A stretch of 64,000 nt of DNA, from NCBI RefSeq assembly GCF_001484605.1, contig NZ_CP013747.1:496001-560000 (forward strand), in the 5' to 3' direction. Position 1 is the first letter of the stretch; every line of letters begins with the position of its first letter. The DNA comes from Pseudarthrobacter sulfonivorans. GTDB taxonomy: Bacteria > Actinomycetota > Actinomycetes > Actinomycetales > Micrococcaceae. A model generated the notes under the pieces. It saw only the letters and a list, made by a program, of their open reading frames with translations. It made no database searches and had not been told where the DNA came from. A program made the position numbers and the translations under genes. Positions 17,302 to 29,553 of the stretch are shown here, in pieces.

Positions 17302-20300
17302 TCAACCCACCAGCGAAGCAGCCGTGCCCGTCCGGGACACCGCCGAGAGCTCCAGCCGGGCGTCATCCGGCTGGATGTCGGCCGGATTGTGGGTGACCAT
17401 GACCACTGTGCGGTCTTTCAGGCCGGCGCGGAGGTCTGCCAGCATTTCCCGTCCCGACTGTGCGTCCAGATGAGCCGTGGGCTCATCGAGCAGGATAACC
17501 TCGGCCCCCGTCAGCAGGGTCCGCGCCACGGCCAGCCGTTGCCGCTCGCCGCCGCTGAGGAAGGAACCACCCGGCCCGATCCGGGTGTCCAGCCCCGCCG
17601 GCAGCCGCGACACCAGGGCGCTGAGGCCGACGGCGGCCAACGCCGCTTCCAGCTCGGCTTCACCGGCGGCAGGCGCATCAGTGGTAGGCGGCGCATGGAC
17701 GCCCAGCATCAGGTTGCCCCGCAGCGTCGAATCGAACAGGTGTGCCTCCTGCGGGCACCAGGCCGCCGTCCCGGTCACCGCGGCCCGGCCCGCGGCCGGC
17801 AGGAATCCCAGCAGGACGGCGAGCAGTGTGGATTTCCCCGCGCCCGACGGTCCGGTGACCGCCAGCCACGTGCCCGGTCCGGCCGTTGCGGAGACCCCGG
17901 AGAACACGGGTTCCCCGCCGGGCCAGGCCGCCCCGACGCCTTCCAGTTCAACCCCCGCGGCGGCACCGGAACGGGCGGGGACAGCATGCAGGCCGTCGCC
18001 GGCCCCGGTTTCGGTGGCGCCGCCATCCAGCACCCCTGACTCACCGACCCGGCGCATAACGCTGCGTAGCGCCGGGTACTGGCGCACCGCCGTCGTCATC
18101 GCCGCGTACGGTTCCACGAGTGCAAGCTGCAGCAGGACAACAACCGCGGCGGTGGCGGGCTCCATGGATCCTGCCAGCACCTGGGGTGCGGTCAGCACGG
18201 CAGCAGCCAAGGCGGCGGTGCCGCAGGCGGCGATGGTGATGGCCTGGCCGAGGCCTTCGGCCCAGGCGGAACGCTGCGATGCCCGGGTGGCCAGGCGGTC
18301 CTCGGCGCGCAGCGCGTCCAGGACTGTTGCAGCGATGCCGTTCGCGTGCAGCTCCGCCCGGGCATCCAGCGCAGCGGACGTGCGCCGAAGGACGCCTGCC
18401 CGCAGGCGCTGTTCCGCTGTGGCCGAGCGGCGGTCCCCCCACAGGGCGGCGGCCGGCGCCACGAACAGGCTGACGGCTGCTGCCAAGGCAACGGCCGGCA
18501 GAGCGGCAGGCGCCACGAGGGCGCTTGCCACCAGCGCTGAACCGGCCACGGCGAGCGCCGTGGCCGGCGGCAGCACGACCCGCGGCAGAAGGTCCCGGAC
18601 GGTGTCGACGTCGTCAATCACCGTACCCAGGACGTTGCCGCCCTGCAGGAGCCGCCGGAGTGAGAGTGCCTTGCGGCTCAGTGATTCCCAGAGCCGGCCG
18701 CGCAGGCGGGTGAGGGCACCGAACACGGCATCGTGCAGCAGGAGCCGTTCCCAGTAGCGCAGGACGGCACGCCCGATCCCAAAGAACCGCACACCGACGA
18801 TGGCAGTGAGCAGGTACAGGATGGGCGGCTGTTCGCTGGCCCTGATGATAAGCCAGCCGGAGAGGCCGGACAGGGCAACGGCGAAAAGGGCGGCAAAAGT
18901 CCCCACCACGGCGGCGCCGGTGAACCGGCCAGCCACCGGTGCCAGCAGGCCGGCCAGCAGGCGGACAGTCCCGCCGGGCCGGGAATCCCCGGCCGCGGGC
19001 GTCTGCGTCCTCGCCGGGCGACGCCCGGAAATTTCCGGGGCGTGTTCTTGCTCCACGCTGGCCCCGGTTCCGTCGCACACGGTTCCGGACGGCCCTGTCC
19101 CTGCTGACAGCACAGCTCGGTCGGAGGGGGCTGTGATGCCGTGGGTGGAAACAGGCACCAGGTGGTCAGCCAGTTCGCGGGTCTGCTGGTCGTGGGCCAC
19201 CAGGATGACGGTGACCTGGCCCCGGAGCGCACGGATCGAGTCCTGCACCAGCGCCGCCGACACGCCGTCAAGGTGTGCGGTGGGCTCGTCGAGAAGCAGC
19301 AAGGTGGCACCGGACCTGATGCGGGCCAGGCCGCGCGCCAGCGCAACGCGCCGCAGCTCACCCGGGCTAAGTTCGGCCGGATGGTGGCCGGCGAGGTGCC
19401 CGGCAGCCGCAGCGGCCAGACAATCCGTGGCCGCCTCGGCTGCTGCCGGAGTATCTGAGCCCCTTCCGCCACCGAGGTACAGCATGACCTCCTCGAGCAC
19501 GGAGTCCGCCACCATCACCGGATGCTGCGGGACCCAGGCGATCGCGTCGCGTGCCAGGCCGGAGAGGCGGCCGGAAACTGTGGTTCCGCCGCCGTCCCCG
19601 ATGGTCCCGGCCAGCACGCCAAGGACGGTGCTTTTGCCGGCGCCGCTGGGACCGTCCAGGGCGGTGATAAGCCCGTGCGGGGCAGTGAACGTTAACGGCC
19701 CGACGGCGGGAGCGGTCCGTCCGGAGTACGTGACACTGAGGTCGGTGACCGTCACTCCCCCGGACCCGGGCACGGAACCCCGGCTGCCGCCGTCGGACGC
19801 GGCAGCTTCGCGTCCCTGTGCGGGCAGCGGCTGCGGCTCGGGTGCTTCAGTGACCTTCCTGGTCTCGGCCAGGGCCGCCCGGCCGTCATCACTGGCGTGG
19901 TGGGCGGTGCCCAGCTCGCGCAGCGGCAGGTAGCAGTCCGGCGCAAGAATCAGCGCCAGGAGGCCGGCCTCAAGCGGCATGTCGCCGTGCACCAGGCGGA
20001 CGCCGATGAATACGGCAACCACTGCTACGGAAATGGTTGCGATCAGTTCCAGCGCCAGTGCGGACAGGAACGCGGTGCGCAGAGTCCCCATGGTCCTGGC
20101 GCGGTATTCCTCGGAGATCTGCTCAAGGGCCTTGCGCTGCGCGGTGGCACGGCCCAGTCCCACCAGGACGGGCAGGCCCTTGGCCAGCTCCAGCATGTGG
20201 GCGGAAAGCCGGGTCAGGGTTTCCTGCGCCTCACGGACATGGTCCTCGGTGTAGCGGCCGATCAGCACCATAAACAGCGGGACCAGCGGAACCGTCAGGA

Positions 20301-20769
20301 CAATCACCACCGCGCTGACCCAGTCCGTGAACAGGATGCGCGCCCCGAGCAGCAACGGGATCGCGGCACAGTTCACCAGTGCGGGAAGAAACTGCGTGTA
20401 GTAGCTGTCCAGCGCGTCCAACCCGCGCGTAGCCAGCACGGCCAGTCCGCCGTCGGCCGGGCCGGTGCTGCGCGCACCGTTCCGCAGGGCCCGGGCCAGC
20501 AGCTCGGACCGGAGTTCTTCCTTGATGCCCAGCGCGGCGCGGCGCGCGGCGATGCCCTGGGCCCACACGGTGGCGGACCTCAGGACAACGCCCGCCAAGC
20601 CCCAGGGCAACTGCTCGGGCCAGGACCCGTTCCCGGTGGCCAAGCCGGCCAGCATGGCAGCCACGGCCTGCCCCATCAGAACCAGCGACAGCGCCTTAAG
20701 CGCCGCCAGCAGGCCAAGCCAGTAGATGGCGGAACGGGTGGCCGGTCCGGCCGGAAAGTCCGGGCGCAC
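17302..20769 (-). CDS. cydDC: Fused thiol-reductant ABC exporter CydDC
   Basis: 1155 residues from GTG 20769, chosen because it follows the cydB stop by 7 bp; an earlier in-frame start would overlap cydB. Two complete half-transporters are fused. The CydD half has a membrane domain (about 1-300) and an ATPase with Walker A GPSGAGKST near 370 and LDEPTAHLDG. The CydC half has a membrane domain (about 620-880) and an ATPase with GPSGAGKST near 976, signature LSGGERQRLAVAR and LDEPTAHLD. CydDC exports cysteine/glutathione-type thiols or handles heme, and is required for assembly of cytochrome bd. Last gene of cydA-cydB-cydDC. Confidence 0.93.
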   Translation of the reverse strand: MRPDFPAGPATRSAIYWLGLLAALKALSLVLMGQAVAAMLAGLATGNGSWPEQLPWGLAGVVLRSATVWAQGIAARRAALGIKEELRSELLARALRNGARSTGPADGGLAVLATRGLDALDSYYTQFLPALVNCAAIPLLLGARILFTDWVSAVVIVLTVPLVPLFMVLIGRYTEDHVREAQETLTRLSAHMLELAKGLPVLVGLGRATAQRKALEQISEEYRARTMGTLRTAFLSALALELIATISVAVVAVFIGVRLVHGDMPLEAGLLALILAPDCYLPLRELGTAHHASDDGRAALAETRKVTEAPEPQPLPAQGREAAASDGGSRGSVPGSGGVTVTDLSVTYSGRTAPAVGPLTFTAPHGLITALDGPSGAGKSTVLGVLAGTIGDGGGTTVSGRLSGLARDAIAWVPQHPVMVADSVLEEVMLYLGGGRGSDTPAAAEAATDCLAAAAAGHLAGHHPAELSPGELRRVALARGLARIRSGATLLLLDEPTAHLDGVSAALVQDSIRALRGQVTVILVAHDQQTRELADHLVPVSTHGITAPSDRAVLSAGTGPSGTVCDGTGASVEQEHAPEISGRRPARTQTPAAGDSRPGGTVRLLAGLLAPVAGRFTGAAVVGTFAALFAVALSGLSGWLIIRASEQPPILYLLTAIVGVRFFGIGRAVLRYWERLLLHDAVFGALTRLRGRLWESLSRKALSLRRLLQGGNVLGTVIDDVDTVRDLLPRVVLPPATALAVAGSALVASALVAPAALPAVALAAAVSLFVAPAAALWGDRRSATAEQRLRAGVLRRTSAALDARAELHANGIAATVLDALRAEDRLATRASQRSAWAEGLGQAITIAACGTAALAAAVLTAPQVLAGSMEPATAAVVVLLQLALVEPYAAMTTAVRQYPALRSVMRRVGESGVLDGGATETGAGDGLHAVPARSGAAAGVELEGVGAAWPGGEPVFSGVSATAGPGTWLAVTGPSGAGKSTLLAVLLGFLPAAGRAAVTGTAAWCPQEAHLFDSTLRGNLMLGVHAPPTTDAPAAGEAELEAALAAVGLSALVSRLPAGLDTRIGPGGSFLSGGERQRLAVARTLLTGAEVILLDEPTAHLDAQSGREMLADLRAGLKDRTVVMVTHNPADIQPDDARLELSAVSRTGTAASLVG

Positions 20770-20776
20770 GTGCCGG

Positions 20777-21826
20777 TCAGCCCTTCGTGGTGAATGCCCG
20801 GACGGCAATGGCCGGCAGGATGCTGTGCGCCGCGGGGATCTGGGACGCGCTGACACGCCGCCGGAATACCCAGTAGGTCCACGCCTGGTAGGTGATCACG
20901 AGGGGCAGGCCAACGGCTGCCACCACGCTCATGAGCCCGAGCGTGTAATCGGACGACGACGCGTTGGCAACGGTGAGGTCAAACGCAGGGTCCAGGGTGG
21001 AGGGCAGCACCACCGGGAACACGGCGCCGAAAATGGACGCGCTGCCGAGGAGGAGGAAGGCTCCCATCGCCATAAACGCCCTGCCTTCGGATCCACGCCG
21101 AGCCAGGAACCACGCCGCTGCTGCGGCCACCACGGCCACGATCACGGCCACCCAGGTCCACGGCTTGCCCTCCAGGAACTGGAGGATCAGTGCCCAGCCG
21201 GCCAGGGGCAGCAGCAGGACCGGAAGCAGCCGGACGAACCAGCGGCGCGCACGGTGGCGGATGTCGCCGTCGGTCTTCAATGCGAGGAAGGCCAGCGCGT
21301 GCAGCAGGGAGAATCCCACCACTGCCAGCCCGCCCAGCACGGCGTAACCACTGAACCACGCGAATGCGCCACCGACGCGGTCACCGTTCGCGTTCAGCGG
21401 CAGGCCGGTGGTGGTCAGGGCCAGGGCGGCGCCGACACCGAAGGCGGCAAAGAAGGAGCCCAGGGCGATGGCCCAGTCCCAGCGCGACCGCCATTTGTCC
21501 GTGTCACCCTTGCCGCGGTATTCGAACGCCACGGCACGGAAGATAAGGGCAACCAGCACCACCAGCAGGGGGAGGTAGAGGGCGGAAAACAGCGAGGCGT
21601 ACCACAGCGGGAAGGCCGCAAACGTTGCGGCCCCGGCCGTGATCAGCCAGACCTCGTTGCCGTCCCAGACCGGGCCGATGGTGTTCAGCAGCACCCGGCG
21701 CTCAGTGTTGTTCCGCGCGAACAGCTTCATCAGCATTCCGACGCCGAGGTCAAAGCCTTCAAGGAAGAGGTAGCCGGTCCAAAGCACCGCGATGACGATG
21801 AACCAGATGGTGGGAAGCAGTTCCAT
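20777..21826 (-). CDS. cydB: Cytochrome bd ubiquinol/menaquinol oxidase subunit II
   Basis: 349 residues from the ATG at 21826 (AGAGGA about 8 bp upstream). The N-terminus MELLPTIWFIVIAVLWTGYL and EGFDLGVGMLMKLF is diagnostic of CydB; about nine helices. It pairs with CydA in the high-affinity, non-proton-pumping terminal oxidase used at low oxygen or when the cytochrome bcc-aa3 branch is blocked. Lies 22 bp downstream of cydA and 7 bp upstream of cydDC, so one operon. Confidence 0.96.
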   Translation of the reverse strand: MELLPTIWFIVIAVLWTGYLFLEGFDLGVGMLMKLFARNNTERRVLLNTIGPVWDGNEVWLITAGAATFAAFPLWYASLFSALYLPLLVVLVALIFRAVAFEYRGKGDTDKWRSRWDWAIALGSFFAAFGVGAALALTTTGLPLNANGDRVGGAFAWFSGYAVLGGLAVVGFSLLHALAFLALKTDGDIRHRARRWFVRLLPVLLLPLAGWALILQFLEGKPWTWVAVIVAVVAAAAAWFLARRGSEGRAFMAMGAFLLLGSASIFGAVFPVVLPSTLDPAFDLTVANASSSDYTLGLMSVVAAVGLPLVITYQAWTYWVFRRRVSASQIPAAHSILPAIAVRAFTTKG

Positions 21827-21848
21827 GCTCGAGTATCCTCTGCTCTTC

Positions 21849-23441
21849 TTAGTAGGCGAATGCCAGGACGTCGTCGGCGGGCTTACCAGTGCCGGGGCCC
21901 TTGTTGGCGTCCCCGATTTCGTCGGCGGGGGTGTGTGCAAGTTCCGGCATGGCGGATACCACGCCGCCCCGGATGAACTTGACCAGGAGCTTGACCTCCA
22001 CCACAAGCAGCGCGGCGTAGACGGCGGTCAGGACGATCAGTGACGTCAGCAGTTCACCGGCGGAGACTCCGGGTGAGACGGCCGCAGCGGTGAACATAAA
22101 CACCTGGTCGATGCCGTTCAGGTCCGGGTTGGGTGCCACCACAAACGGCTGCCGGCCCATCTCGGTGAAGATCCAGCCGGCGGCATTGGCGCCGAACGGG
22201 GCCAGGATGCCGAACACCGCCAGGCGCATCAGCCACCGCGACGCTGGCACGGTGCCCTTCCGCGTCACCCACAGCGCGATGAGCGCCGCCAGCGCAGCCA
22301 GCCCGCCGAAGCCGATCATCATCCGGAAGCCCCAGTAGGTGACTTCCATGACCGGGACGTACTCGATCTCCTGGCCGGCCCGCTCGCCGTAGATCGGGCT
22401 GTCGGGGAGGTGGGTTCCGTAGTCGGCCTTGTACTGGTCCAGGAGGCTATTGACGCCCTTGACTTCGGTAGTGAAATCGCCCTTAGCGAGGAAGGACAGG
22501 ATGCCCGGGACCTCGATCAGGGCCACAATCTCGTCGCAGTTCTTGGAGCCAAGGTTCCCGACGCTGAGCACGGAAAAGCCGGTGCCGTCGTGGCAGGCGG
22601 CTTCAGCCGCGGCCATCTTCATGGGCTGCTGCTCAAACATCAGCTTGCCCTGCAGGTCGCCGGTCAGGGCGGTGCCGGCGAAGGAGATCATGGCGACGAC
22701 GGCCCCGATCCGCAACGAGCGGATCCACACTTTGTAATCGGTCCGGTCACGTCCGGGGATGGCTGCTTCGCCAGGAATCACCTTCCCGTCGGCGCCGACG
22801 GTGTCGATACCGTCGGTGCGCCTTCGCCAGAGGTGGTACCAGGCAATGCCGAGGAGGAAGCCGCCGGCAACGGCCAGCGCTCCCATCAGGGTGTGCGGAA
22901 AGGCCACCAGAGCGGTGTTGTTGGTGAACACAGCCCAGGCGTCCGTCATGACCGGCCGGCCGTCAATAATCTCCGCGCCCACCGGATGCTGCATCCAGCT
23001 GTTGGCCACGATGATGAAGTAGGCGGAGAACACCGATCCCACGACGGCCACCCAGAGGCAGGCCAGGTGGATGGCCGGCTTCAGCTGCTTCCAGCCGAAG
23101 ATCCACAGGCCCAGGAACGTGGACTCAACGAAGAAGGCCAGCAGCGACTCCAGCGCCAGCGGCGCCCCGAACACGTCTCCAACGAAGCGGCTGTACTCGC
23201 TCCAGGCCATGCCGAACTGGAACTCCTGCACAATGCCGGTGGCCACGCCCATGATGAAGTTGATCAGGAAGAGCTTGCCCCAGAACTTGGTCATCCGGAG
23301 GTACTCCACCTTGCCCGTGCGGTGCCAGAGCGTCTGCATCACGGCCACCACCAGGCCCAGTCCGATGGTGAGAGGCACCATCATGAAGTGGTAGACGGTG
23401 GTGATGCCGAATTGCCAGCGTGCGATTTCCAGAGCTTCCAC
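21849..23441 (-). CDS. cydA: Cytochrome bd oxidase subunit I
   Basis: 530 residues from a GTG at 23441 (GAGGGA about 6 bp upstream), starting VEALEIARWQFGITTVYHF as the family does. The heme b595 ligand His lies in VYHFMMVPLTIGL, and the quinol-binding region has EMGRQPFVV. It reduces O2 to water with electrons from (mena)quinol at the membrane. First gene of cydA-cydB-cydDC. Its upstream region holds two perfect TTCTAC-N5-GTAGAA repeats over the likely promoter, next to a divergent BlaI-type repressor gene. Confidence 0.96.
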   Translation of the reverse strand: MEALEIARWQFGITTVYHFMMVPLTIGLGLVVAVMQTLWHRTGKVEYLRMTKFWGKLFLINFIMGVATGIVQEFQFGMAWSEYSRFVGDVFGAPLALESLLAFFVESTFLGLWIFGWKQLKPAIHLACLWVAVVGSVFSAYFIIVANSWMQHPVGAEIIDGRPVMTDAWAVFTNNTALVAFPHTLMGALAVAGGFLLGIAWYHLWRRRTDGIDTVGADGKVIPGEAAIPGRDRTDYKVWIRSLRIGAVVAMISFAGTALTGDLQGKLMFEQQPMKMAAAEAACHDGTGFSVLSVGNLGSKNCDEIVALIEVPGILSFLAKGDFTTEVKGVNSLLDQYKADYGTHLPDSPIYGERAGQEIEYVPVMEVTYWGFRMMIGFGGLAALAALIALWVTRKGTVPASRWLMRLAVFGILAPFGANAAGWIFTEMGRQPFVVAPNPDLNGIDQVFMFTAAAVSPGVSAGELLTSLIVLTAVYAALLVVEVKLLVKFIRGGVVSAMPELAHTPADEIGDANKGPGTGKPADDVLAFAY

Positions 23442-23470
23442 AGCAGTCCCTCGGGTTGGCGGTGCAACTT

Positions 23471-23487
23471 TTCTACGTTTCGTAGAA
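23471..23487. promoter_or_regulatory. BlaI-like operator 1 upstream of cydA
   Basis: TTCTACG-TTT-CGTAGAA, a perfect 7-3-7 inverted repeat, 30 bp upstream of the cydA start codon in the presumed transcribed leader. Its centre is 24 bp from that of operator 2. Confidence 0.65.
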
Positions 23488-23494
23488 CTTTGAC

Positions 23495-23511
23495 TTCTAC
23501 AGAGTGTAGAA
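23495..23511. promoter_or_regulatory. BlaI-like operator 2 over the cydA -10 region
   Basis: TTCTACA-GAG-TGTAGAA, a perfect 7-3-7 inverted repeat. Within it the minus strand reads TACACT (23503-23508), a good actinobacterial -10, with TTTACA 18 bp further upstream as -35 (23527-23532). A bound repressor would therefore block cydA. Confidence 0.65.
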
Positions 23512-23532
23512 CAATGCGGCGGGCACTGTAAA
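23503..23532 (-). promoter_or_regulatory. cydA: Putative cydA promoter
   Basis: On the minus strand, TTTACA (five of six match TTGACA), an 18-bp spacer, then TACACT (TANNNT). This predicts a leader of about 50 nt carrying operator 1. Prediction only. Confidence 0.4.
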
Positions 23533-23583
23533 CCAACAGTTCCATGTGGAAGTGGTGCCCACAAGGCCGCGGCGCGCCGAGTG

Positions 23584-23600
23584 TTCTACCGTACGTAGAA
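23584..23600. promoter_or_regulatory. BlaI-like operator 3 on the blaI side
   Basis: TTCTACC-GTA-CGTAGAA, a 7-3-7 inverted repeat with one mismatch, about 104 bp upstream of the blaI-type start. It could give autoregulation of the divergent repressor-protease pair. Confidence 0.55.
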
Positions 23601-23703
23601 ACTCAAGCGAAAAACAGGTAACTTTGTTCTTGTATATGTAGCGCTGGTGCAGTCACCGCGGCCGTCGACGGTCCGGTGCGGGGAAATCGAAGGATGTATC
23701 GCA

Positions 23704-24090
23704 ATGGCAAGTCTTGGCGAACTGGAACGGGCAGTGATGGATCTGCTCTGGGCGGGCCACGAAGCAGCCACCGCGAATACCCTGCGCGACAGACTGGCAA
23801 CAACCACCGAGGCAAAAGGGGATGCTGCCGGGCATGAGGGCAAGGAGCTTGCCGTCACCACGGTCCTGACCGTCCTTTCACGGCTCGAGAAGAAGGGCCT
23901 TGTGGAGCGGGAACGCGGTACGCGGCCGCACCGCTACCAGGCCGTTTCCAGCAGGGAAGACCACACGGCGGAGCTGATGCACGAAGTGCTGGGCTCAGCG
24001 CCTGACCGTGAAGCCGTGCTGGCACGTTTCATCGGCTCCGTGACGGACAGTGAAGCGGAAACACTGCGCAAACTGCTTGGCCACATCTAG
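23704..24090 (+). CDS. BlaI/MecI/CopY-family transcriptional repressor
   Basis: 128 residues from the ATG at 23704 (AAGGA upstream), giving MASLGELERAVMDLLWAGHE, the classic start of the family. Winged-helix DNA-binding domain (1-80) with VTTVLTVLSRLEKKGLVERER as recognition helix and wing, then a dimerisation helix. The residues around AVTTVLTVL replace the Asn-Phe scissile site of staphylococcal BlaI, so cleavage, if any, happens elsewhere. Six bases upstream of an M56 protease gene, the usual sensor partner, and divergent from cydABDC. Confidence 0.92.
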   Translation: MASLGELERAVMDLLWAGHEAATANTLRDRLATTTEAKGDAAGHEGKELAVTTVLTVLSRLEKKGLVERERGTRPHRYQAVSSREDHTAELMHEVLGSAPDREAVLARFIGSVTDSEAETLRKLLGHI

Positions 24091-24096
24091 CGGACC

Positions 24097-25122
24097 ATGT
24101 TCTGGACCTCGTACCTGCTGGCGGTCCTAGCGATAGTCCTGGCGTGGCCAGTGCCTATCCTCCTTTCCCGTGCCTCGTGGCCTGCCCGGTCACCGTTCAC
24201 GGCCATGCTGCTGTGGCAGGCAATAGCACTTGCGGGTGGGCTGTCCATGATCGGCGCCATGCTGGTCTACGGGCTCGAACCGATCGGTGACAACCTCATC
24301 TCCGGGCTTCGCGGGCTGGCGGATATGGTCCTGTTCAACGCGCCCACCACGGCCTTGGGCTTCTGGCATTTGTTCGCCCTGTCCGCCGCGGCGCTGCTCA
24401 CCGCTCACCTGGTCTTCACCCTCTTGCTGACCTACTACAAGATCGAACGGCAACGGCGTAGGCACCGGGAACTCCTGGCCCTGTTGGCCGCCCCGTCCGT
24501 CGACGCGGCCCGCACGGTGGTCATCAGCCACGATTCACCCGTCGCCTATTGCCTGCCCGGCGGGGCCCGCTCCGTCACGGTGCTCTCGGACGGCCTGATG
24601 GCCGCGCTGGAGCCGGCTGAGTTACGGGCCGTCCTGAGCCACGAGAATGCCCACCTCAACCAGCGCCACCATCTCCTGCTCTGGGCGTTTGCGGCGTGGC
24701 GCCAGGCGCTCCCCTGGCTGCCCACCACCCGCCTCGCTCAGGAGGCGGTGAACTCGCTCATCGAAATGCTGGCGGACGACGTCGCGCTGAAGTCGGAGAG
24801 CAAGGCCACGCTCATCAAGGCGATCGCCATTGTTGCCAGCGGACCCACCGGAGGTATGACGGCAGGGATGGGGGCGGGGATGGCGGGAAGCATGGCGGCC
24901 GCCGCCATACCGTCCGCGCACCCCGGCCTTGCCCTGGACGGGCTTGAGGCGCCAACCGTCGCCGTCTCAGGTTCTGCCCGGACCACCATCTCCCGGGTCA
25001 GCCGGCTGCTGTCCCCTGAGCCGCAGCTGCCTGCCGCCGCCCGCGGGCTGGTGCTTGCCGGCTCCGCCCTGCTCCTGGCCGTGCCCACCGCCCTGCTGAT
25101 CGTGCCGGGCCTGCTGGGCTGA
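24097..25122 (+). CDS. M56-family membrane metalloprotease (BlaR1/MecR1-like, no sensor domain)
   Basis: 341 residues. N-terminal helices (about 5-30, 38-62, 85-115), then a cytosolic zinc-protease domain with HENAH at about 184-188 (HExxH) in VLSHENAHLNQRHHLLLW, and a C-terminal helix (about 310-335). The extracellular penicillin-binding sensor domain of BlaR1 is absent, as in many actinobacterial M56 proteins. It probably inactivates the adjacent BlaI-type repressor in response to a membrane or respiratory signal (inference). A Gly/Met-rich loop (GGMTAGMGAGMAGSMAAA) sits near residue 252. Same operon as blaI. Confidence 0.88.
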   Translation: MFWTSYLLAVLAIVLAWPVPILLSRASWPARSPFTAMLLWQAIALAGGLSMIGAMLVYGLEPIGDNLISGLRGLADMVLFNAPTTALGFWHLFALSAAALLTAHLVFTLLLTYYKIERQRRRHRELLALLAAPSVDAARTVVISHDSPVAYCLPGGARSVTVLSDGLMAALEPAELRAVLSHENAHLNQRHHLLLWAFAAWRQALPWLPTTRLAQEAVNSLIEMLADDVALKSESKATLIKAIAIVASGPTGGMTAGMGAGMAGSMAAAAIPSAHPGLALDGLEAPTVAVSGSARTTISRVSRLLSPEPQLPAAARGLVLAGSALLLAVPTALLIVPGLLG

Positions 25123-25219
25123 ACCGCCGCCGTGGATGGAACCGCCGTCTGGACTGAAACCCCGGCAGGGGCTGTGCCGACGCCGGCCTAGCCATCACAG
25201 GGCTGTGCCGACCCGGACG

Positions 25220-27328
<2,109 letters not shown>

Positions 27329-27586
27329 GGGTTTGTGAACTCCTTCAGTGACGGAACGGCTGGCGCTGCGGGCGCTCCATCAAGCCTAGTCGGCGCGGCA
27401 GCGGACGGAGGGCTGCCACACTTCCCCCGGGCTGTGGGCGAGGCCACTCGTTATCCTTCCGTGACCGAAACCTGGCGGCTTGATCAATTCTTGTGGCTAC
27501 GCGGACAGCGAACTTGACCCGTCCTTGCGATGGGATTGGTAGGAATACTGGTTATATAGACGTACAGATCTACTAAGGAGGCCGAC

Positions 27587-27808
27587 ATGACAACAGCAGT
27601 GGCAGACCGCACACTCAACGCACTGGACCGGTGCGATCGTTGCGGGGCTCAGGCATATGTCCGCGTTGTACTCGAGTCCTCCGGCGGTGAGCTGCTGTTC
27701 TGCGGCCACCATGCCCGTGCAATCGAGGCTACGCTGAGGCCGTTGAGCTCAGACTGGCACGACGAGACGGGCAGGCTTCACGAGAAGGCTCCCGTGTCCG
27801 TCGACTGA
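27587..27808 (+). CDS. DUF7455 small zinc-ribbon-like protein
   Basis: 73 residues with a strong ribosome-binding site (AAGGAGG). The core RCDRCGAQAYVRV and LLFCGHHARAIEATL gives a C-x2-C plus C-x-H-H arrangement (about residues 16, 19, 44-47), compatible with one bound zinc. This matches the DUF7455 family of actinobacteria, often next to sigA and parE. Function unknown; a link to RNA polymerase is only a guess from position. Followed by a strong terminator. Confidence 0.85.
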   Translation: MTTAVADRTLNALDRCDRCGAQAYVRVVLESSGGELLFCGHHARAIEATLRPLSSDWHDETGRLHEKAPVSVD

Positions 27809-27837
27809 CCAGGCGCACCACAACCTGATACACCTCG

Positions 27838-27871
27838 AAGAGGACCCCTCCAGCCGGAGGGGTCCTCTTTT
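27838..27871 (+). terminator. Rho-independent terminator of the DUF7455 gene
   Basis: Stem GAGGACCCCTCC / GGAGGGGTCCTC with loop AGCC and flanking A/T pairs, followed by TTTT. Palindromic enough to act in both directions. Confidence 0.85.
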
Positions 27872-27904
27872 GTCGTTATCTCTTGCTATGAAGCCCCAGA
27901 CAGG

Positions 27905-27963
27905 AAAACGCGGGTCCCCTTCCACCCATCGATCCGAAGATGATGGGCCGAAGGGGACCCGCG
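27905..27963 (-). terminator. Rho-independent terminator of sigA
   Basis: A perfect 14-bp stem (CGCGGGTCCCCTTC with its complement) whose 27-nt loop contains a second 6-bp stem (CCCATC/GATGGG). On the minus strand it is followed by TTTT, 17 bp after the sigA stop. Confidence 0.85.
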
Positions 27964-27979
27964 CTGCCTGAGTCCTGAT

Positions 27980-29287
<1,308 letters not shown>

Positions 29288-29382
29288 AGAAAACCTTTCT
29301 AGCGGCGGTCTGTGGAATCACCATACGGGCAACACCACTATGACCCTGTCAAGTCCGTGATGAATATCAGGTGCAACCACGG

Positions 29383-29411
29383 CCGGCAGAGTCTACAAGT
29401 AGAACTGCCGG
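29383..29411. repeat. Imperfect palindrome upstream of sigA
   Basis: CCGGCAG-A-GTCTAC, AA, GTAGAA-CTGCCGG: arms of 12-13 bases with one bulge, about 96-124 bp before the sigA start. Either a leader hairpin or a regulator site. The inner CTAC-N2-GTAG differs in spacing from the BlaI-like boxes. Nothing else is evident in this 266-bp gap. Confidence 0.5.
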
Positions 29412-29553
29412 GGCGGCTGTAATGTTCCCGACTGGGCTTCATCACATGCACTTGATTCACGGACCCAACCGGGTCTCGGCAACCATTGTCTCACGGTTTT
29501 CCCAAACCCGACCTCAGGGCTGCCCCCATCCAAACCGGCCAGGCGGAATCCGG

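Noticed and set aside
22410..23531. 373-codon plus-strand frame opposite cydA
   Set aside because: Antisense of cydA; no motifs, and it would cross the operator region.
23620..23645. TTCTTGTATATGTAG as another BlaI operator
   Set aside because: The arms do not pair as in the other boxes; more likely part of the blaI promoter.
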